Source: Pseudofabraea citricarpa
Lineage: Eukaryota > Ascomycota > Leotiomycetes > Helotiales > Dermateaceae
NCBI GenBank assembly: GCA_029641185.1
Contig: JAPWGK010000002.1
Location: 3,286,001-3,350,000 of the forward strand
Direction: 5' to 3'
Length of the DNA: 64,000 nt
The notes below the pieces were generated by a model. That model ran no database searches. It was not told the origin of the DNA and saw only the letters and a list, made by a program, of their open reading frames with translations. Below, in pieces: positions 60,942 to 64,000 of the stretch. The stretch's first letter is position 1. Every line of letters starts with the position of its first letter. A program made the translations under genes and the position numbers.

Positions 60942-62029
60942 ATGCCGAAACAGTGGGGTAAGTCTATGCCTAGCAGGCCGGATCTCTCAATTTGCGATGC
61001 GCGCGTCATTTCATCGTGGAAGAATTACCCCTCGGTGCGCACTTTTGCCACTTCCCGTTATCAACAACATCAAGTGATTGTGCGATAACTGCCTGTGCAC
61101 TTGAGCCGCACGATCTACCTTGCAGGGGATCATGCACCGTGAAGGGACACGTCGCTGACCGCTACTCTACCGAATAGATGAAGAAGAGGACAGCAGCACG
61201 CCTCCTTCCTCGCCTCCTACGACCGCTGTGCTCCCGAGACGGAGCAAATTTGACGATGAAGAAGAGGATAGCGATGTACGTACCTGACATGAACTACTTG
61301 GTGCTATGCTACAAGATATGGTTACTGACTTTCGCTGTCTAGGTCATCGAAGACTGGGACGCAGCTGAGGACTCCGAGGTCGAGCGCGAAAAGGCCAAAG
61401 TAGCTGCAGAGAAAAAGGCCAAGGCAGATGCCGAAGCCGCAGCCAACAAGAAGAGCAAGGCACAGCGGATTGCTGAGAGACAGGCTGAGAAAGCACGCCA
61501 GCTTGCGGAAGAAAGTGACGAGAGCAGTGAAGAGGACGAGGCTACGAGAAAGAAGCGACTCTTGATGCAAGAGCAAGAGTCGGATCTGAAGCACGCGGAA
61601 GATCTGTTTGGTGCTATGACTCGCAAGAACGTTACTGCTGCCAACGCCGTGGTAGTGGATGCAAAGGACCCTTCGTCTACCGTGGACCTCACCTCACTTC
61701 CTCTGTTCGACCCTAAGACCAAGTTACAATTTGAGAAGATGCGTGACACCCTTGTGCCACTTGTTTCCAAGAATTCTCAAAAGGCTCAGTATGTTATATT
61801 TCTCCAAGAGTTCACAAAGCAGATTGCAAAGGAATTGCCAAGTGATCAAATCAAGAAGATTGCAAGTGGCTTGACTGCTCTTAGCAACGAGAGAATGAAG
61901 GAGGAGAAGGCGGCTGAGAAGGGGGGGAAGAAGAGCAAGGCACAAAAGACAAAGGTCGCTCTTGTGGCTAGTCGTAATACCTCGACAGTTGCTGATGTCA
62001 ATGCTTACGACGATGATTTTGGAGAGTAA
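60942..62029 (+). CDS. HCR1: Translation initiation factor eIF3 subunit j (Hcr1)
   Basis: Three exons, 60942-60957, 61178-61275 and 61343-62029, give 266 residues, the usual length. Hcr1/eIF3j promotes start-site selection and ribosome recycling with the 40S subunit. The first exon has only 16 bases (MPKQW plus one base) and is followed by a 220-base intron, long for this window. The N-terminal half is acidic (SKFDDEEEDSD, VIEDWDAAEDSE) and then a long Lys/Ala/Glu-rich coil (AEKKAKADAEAAANKKSKAQ) leads into the conserved helical C-terminal half (LFGAMTRKNVTAAN, LPLFDPKTKLQFEKM, FLQEFTKQIAKELPSD). The C-terminus ends DDFGE, as in other fungi. A Lys-rich RNA-binding patch (GGKKSKAQKTK) precedes it. 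Confidence 0.93.
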
Positions 62030-62688
62030 GTTTGCCCTGTGTTCAAAGGAGGGGGGGAATGCTAATTATATTAGTGACGATTTTATGTGAAGCAACCCAA
62101 CGCATCATCAATCATTTGTCGCGCCTCTACCTCTCCCAACTCCGCCTTCGCCAAAAGAAAGAAGCGTCGACCAAGCCCTTCGCCAAATATAACTACAGAA
62201 AAGTCTGCTCACGCCCCCATCCGGCCAACAAGGACGAATCGAATGCAGTTCCACTCGAAGACAAGCCTAGCTGCCTCAATGAAGGGGGCATGGGGCATGG
62301 GGAGGGAGCGCGATGATACAGCGCGGGTTTTATGGGGAGCCTTTTATTTCTCTATGTTTGAGGCGGCATGAATAGACTGCGTGATCTTTGCCCATTTATT
62401 TGTCGGCATTGGTTTTTGCTTTTCTGCTTTTGAAACTATGCTAGGTACGTGGATGCTTAATGGGCCAAGAGCCAGAATGAAAATAAGACTGCAATACAAC
62501 ATATATAGACACTTGGGTCTAGCCTATGACCATGATTTTACTTTCTAGAATACGGTGACTGGATACAAGTGATTTCTAGGTAGGTAATGGTAGCTAGCCT
62601 ACCTCGAACCAACTTTGCATAGTACTTTCAAATGAAATTGAGGATCGCTGTATTCCGCATGCCCATGTGCCCATGTGCCCCCGCGTGC
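62030..62688. other. Spacer between converging eIF3j and thioesterase genes
   Basis: 3' flanks of both genes. Open frames at 62032-62371 on the plus strand continue just past the eIF3j stop but have no family content. Confidence 0.5.
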
Positions 62689-63708
62689 CTATATCTTACT
62701 ATCATTATTGCTCCTTCTCGTTGCCAGGTTTCTCTCCGCAGGGAGGACCAAAGACACATGATGACTGAGTGCTACAATCTCGCCAGCCTCGTCTAAGATA
62801 ACAATCTCTAGATCCATTCTCCCATTCTTAATCTGCTTTGAGTTGACTCGCACAAACAGCCACTCGACGCCTTCCTCTGGGAGTGCTTTCTTGATATCCA
62901 AATTCAAAAGGAGCGTCGGATACCAGAATTTGGCTGGGCGGGGATTGCCCTCCTTGCTATTCATGTCATATGGATTCTTGTCATTTAGCAATGCTTCTGC
63001 GGGCATGGGCCACATATCGCAGACATATCCCAATGATGCAGCTGTCCAGTTCTCACCCGTTGACATACGTATCCATTCATCTGCCAGTGTACGGTTTCCC
63101 TGCCCGCTTCTTGGAAAGTGAAATTGCGTCTTTACAGTGGCCTTGCGGAAACTGGAAAATGGCATAGCAGGCTGTCTTGTCCAGTTTTTGTCTTTATCCT
63201 GAGCTAAGAGCAACAAGTTGACGGGTGGAGCGTTAGGTTCTAGCTTATAAGCAGTCGATGAGCTAATGCCCTCCTCAGTATGGATATTGCTGTGGGTGAT
63301 ATATCCCACGACCTCTTCTCGCTTATCGTTCTCAGGGCCTTGTGAGAGCGCGACGTGGATGATGGATGCCTGTCGTCCTAGTTTGGTATCCCGTACCGTA
63401 AAGTGTGCTGCGCCTGCCTGAGTTCTTCGAAGGAAGTCAAGATGCAATGCTATGGTATGAGGTTGGTTCTGAGATGACAAGGTACTGGAGAAATGAGCCT
63501 CAGCGACTCTCAAAAATACAGCGGTGACATATCCTCCGTGTGGTACTGTGGCCGATTTAGCTCAGCTCAGAAGGCTGTGTCAGTCTAAGAAAAGGTTAAG
63601 GTACGTACCTGAGCCAATACACCAGTCATCAGGGAAGTATGCTGAATAGTCATGGGATGAGAGTTTCTCAAGTGCCGTTGCTTCCGCGAATGTGGTTGAA
63701 GAGGGCAT
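62689..63708 (-). CDS. Thioesterase-like (hotdog fold) protein
   Basis: Two exons, 63708-63609 and 63545-62689, give 318 residues. The 63-base intron has a GTACGT donor; joining gives SVPHGGYVTAVFLRVAE, the motif HGGY of double-hotdog acyl-CoA thioesterases in ascomycetes. Further family features are HLDFLRRTQAGAAHF, VRDTKLGRQASIIHVALSQ and in the second fold WTAASLGYVCDMWP, FWYPTLLLNLDI and WLFVRVNSKQI. The substrate is unknown; it should hydrolyse an acyl-CoA. The C-terminal SNNDSKI is not a strong peroxisomal signal. Confidence 0.88.
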
Positions 63709-64000
63709 CTTTGGGGTCGTGTATGGCTTTTTGCGTATGTGCTAAGGGATGGGACAAGATACTGTACTCATACAGTAGACCAGGCTAGCTTGGCGCTGTC
63801 ATTCATGAAGCGGAGGAACTTCCCCAGACAATAACTATTATTGCCGGTGGGAGCCTCGGCACGGCCCCTTATCGATAAGGATACCAGTAGCCCCCTCGAG
63901 GCCCCTAACCCTAAGCCCCCAAATCCATCCTTCGCTCTTTTTTCTCCCTTCTCTTCCATTGTTTCTTTTTACTTGTTTGGTTCAACAGCGGAATGCTTAC
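63709..64000. other. Promoter of the thioesterase-like gene, window edge
   Basis: Upstream of the minus-strand start at 63708. It contains CCCCTAACCCTAAGCCCC at about 63902-63919, a telomere-like motif also used as a promoter element in fungi, and a T/C-rich tract to the right edge. No gene seen. Confidence 0.5.

Overview
The window is nuclear DNA of a filamentous ascomycete (Pezizomycotina). The evidence is short introns of about 45-70 bp with GTAAGT/GTATGT-type donors and AG acceptors, fungal-specific families (DUF726/Mil1, Zn2Cys6 regulator with a fungal regulator domain, fungal Hsp30, hybrid histidine kinase, fungal-type AAT permease, fungal BTB proteins) and compact genes separated by long, repeat-dotted intergenic DNA. 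The gene families would suit a leotiomycete, but the class cannot be proved from this sequence alone. Exon structures were built by hand from splice signals, reading frame and family resemblance; all accepted joins keep the frame unless stated.

Layout. 1-4.0 kb: 3' part of a DUF726 lipase-like gene, then a signal-peptide/single-pass membrane protein. 4.4-9.2 kb: a decayed island with two broken BTB/POZ genes and an unassigned coding relic, with TA-rich stretches and in-frame stops. 9.2-13.7 kb (minus): THO complex subunit 5 and a 960-residue disordered protein. 16.7-23.6 kb (minus): a CDF-type cation transporter, an Hsp20/Hsp30 chaperone with a perfect three-unit heat shock element, and an RRM+YTH m6A-reader-like protein. 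23.6-27.8 kb: no convincing gene. 27.8-35.1 kb: proteasome beta-6 (PRE7) and phosphatidylinositol 4-kinase STT4, divergent over 246 bp. 35.5-38.3 kb: a PAS hybrid histidine kinase. 39.0-40.4 kb (minus): a Cys-rich unknown protein. 41.8-43.1 kb: small membrane protein genes. 43.7-51.7 kb: an 11-exon amino acid permease, a type II haloacid dehalogenase-like hydrolase, a DUF3445 (haem oxidative N-demethylase-like) gene and a Zn2Cys6 regulator, possibly a small catabolic neighbourhood, followed at 52.8 kb by a secreted M28 leucine aminopeptidase. 55.8-64 kb: housekeeping genes, namely the proteasome ATPase Rpt4, enolase, eIF3 subunit j and a thioesterase-like protein.

How genes may work together. 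PRE7 and RPT4 belong to the same 26S proteasome but sit 27 kb apart. Enolase and eIF3j are tandem, highly expressed-type genes. The permease/hydrolase/N-demethylase/regulator/aminopeptidase stretch is the only region that looks like a functional cluster, with external peptide breakdown, uptake and oxidative degradation of a nitrogen compound as the simplest guess. This grouping is inference. The most interesting specific observations are the one-base frameshift at an 8-T run in the DUF3445 gene, the presequence-like extension of the small heat shock protein, the paired BTB relics, the GC-rich perfect hairpin at 47.96 kb, and the 8-nt first exon of STT4.
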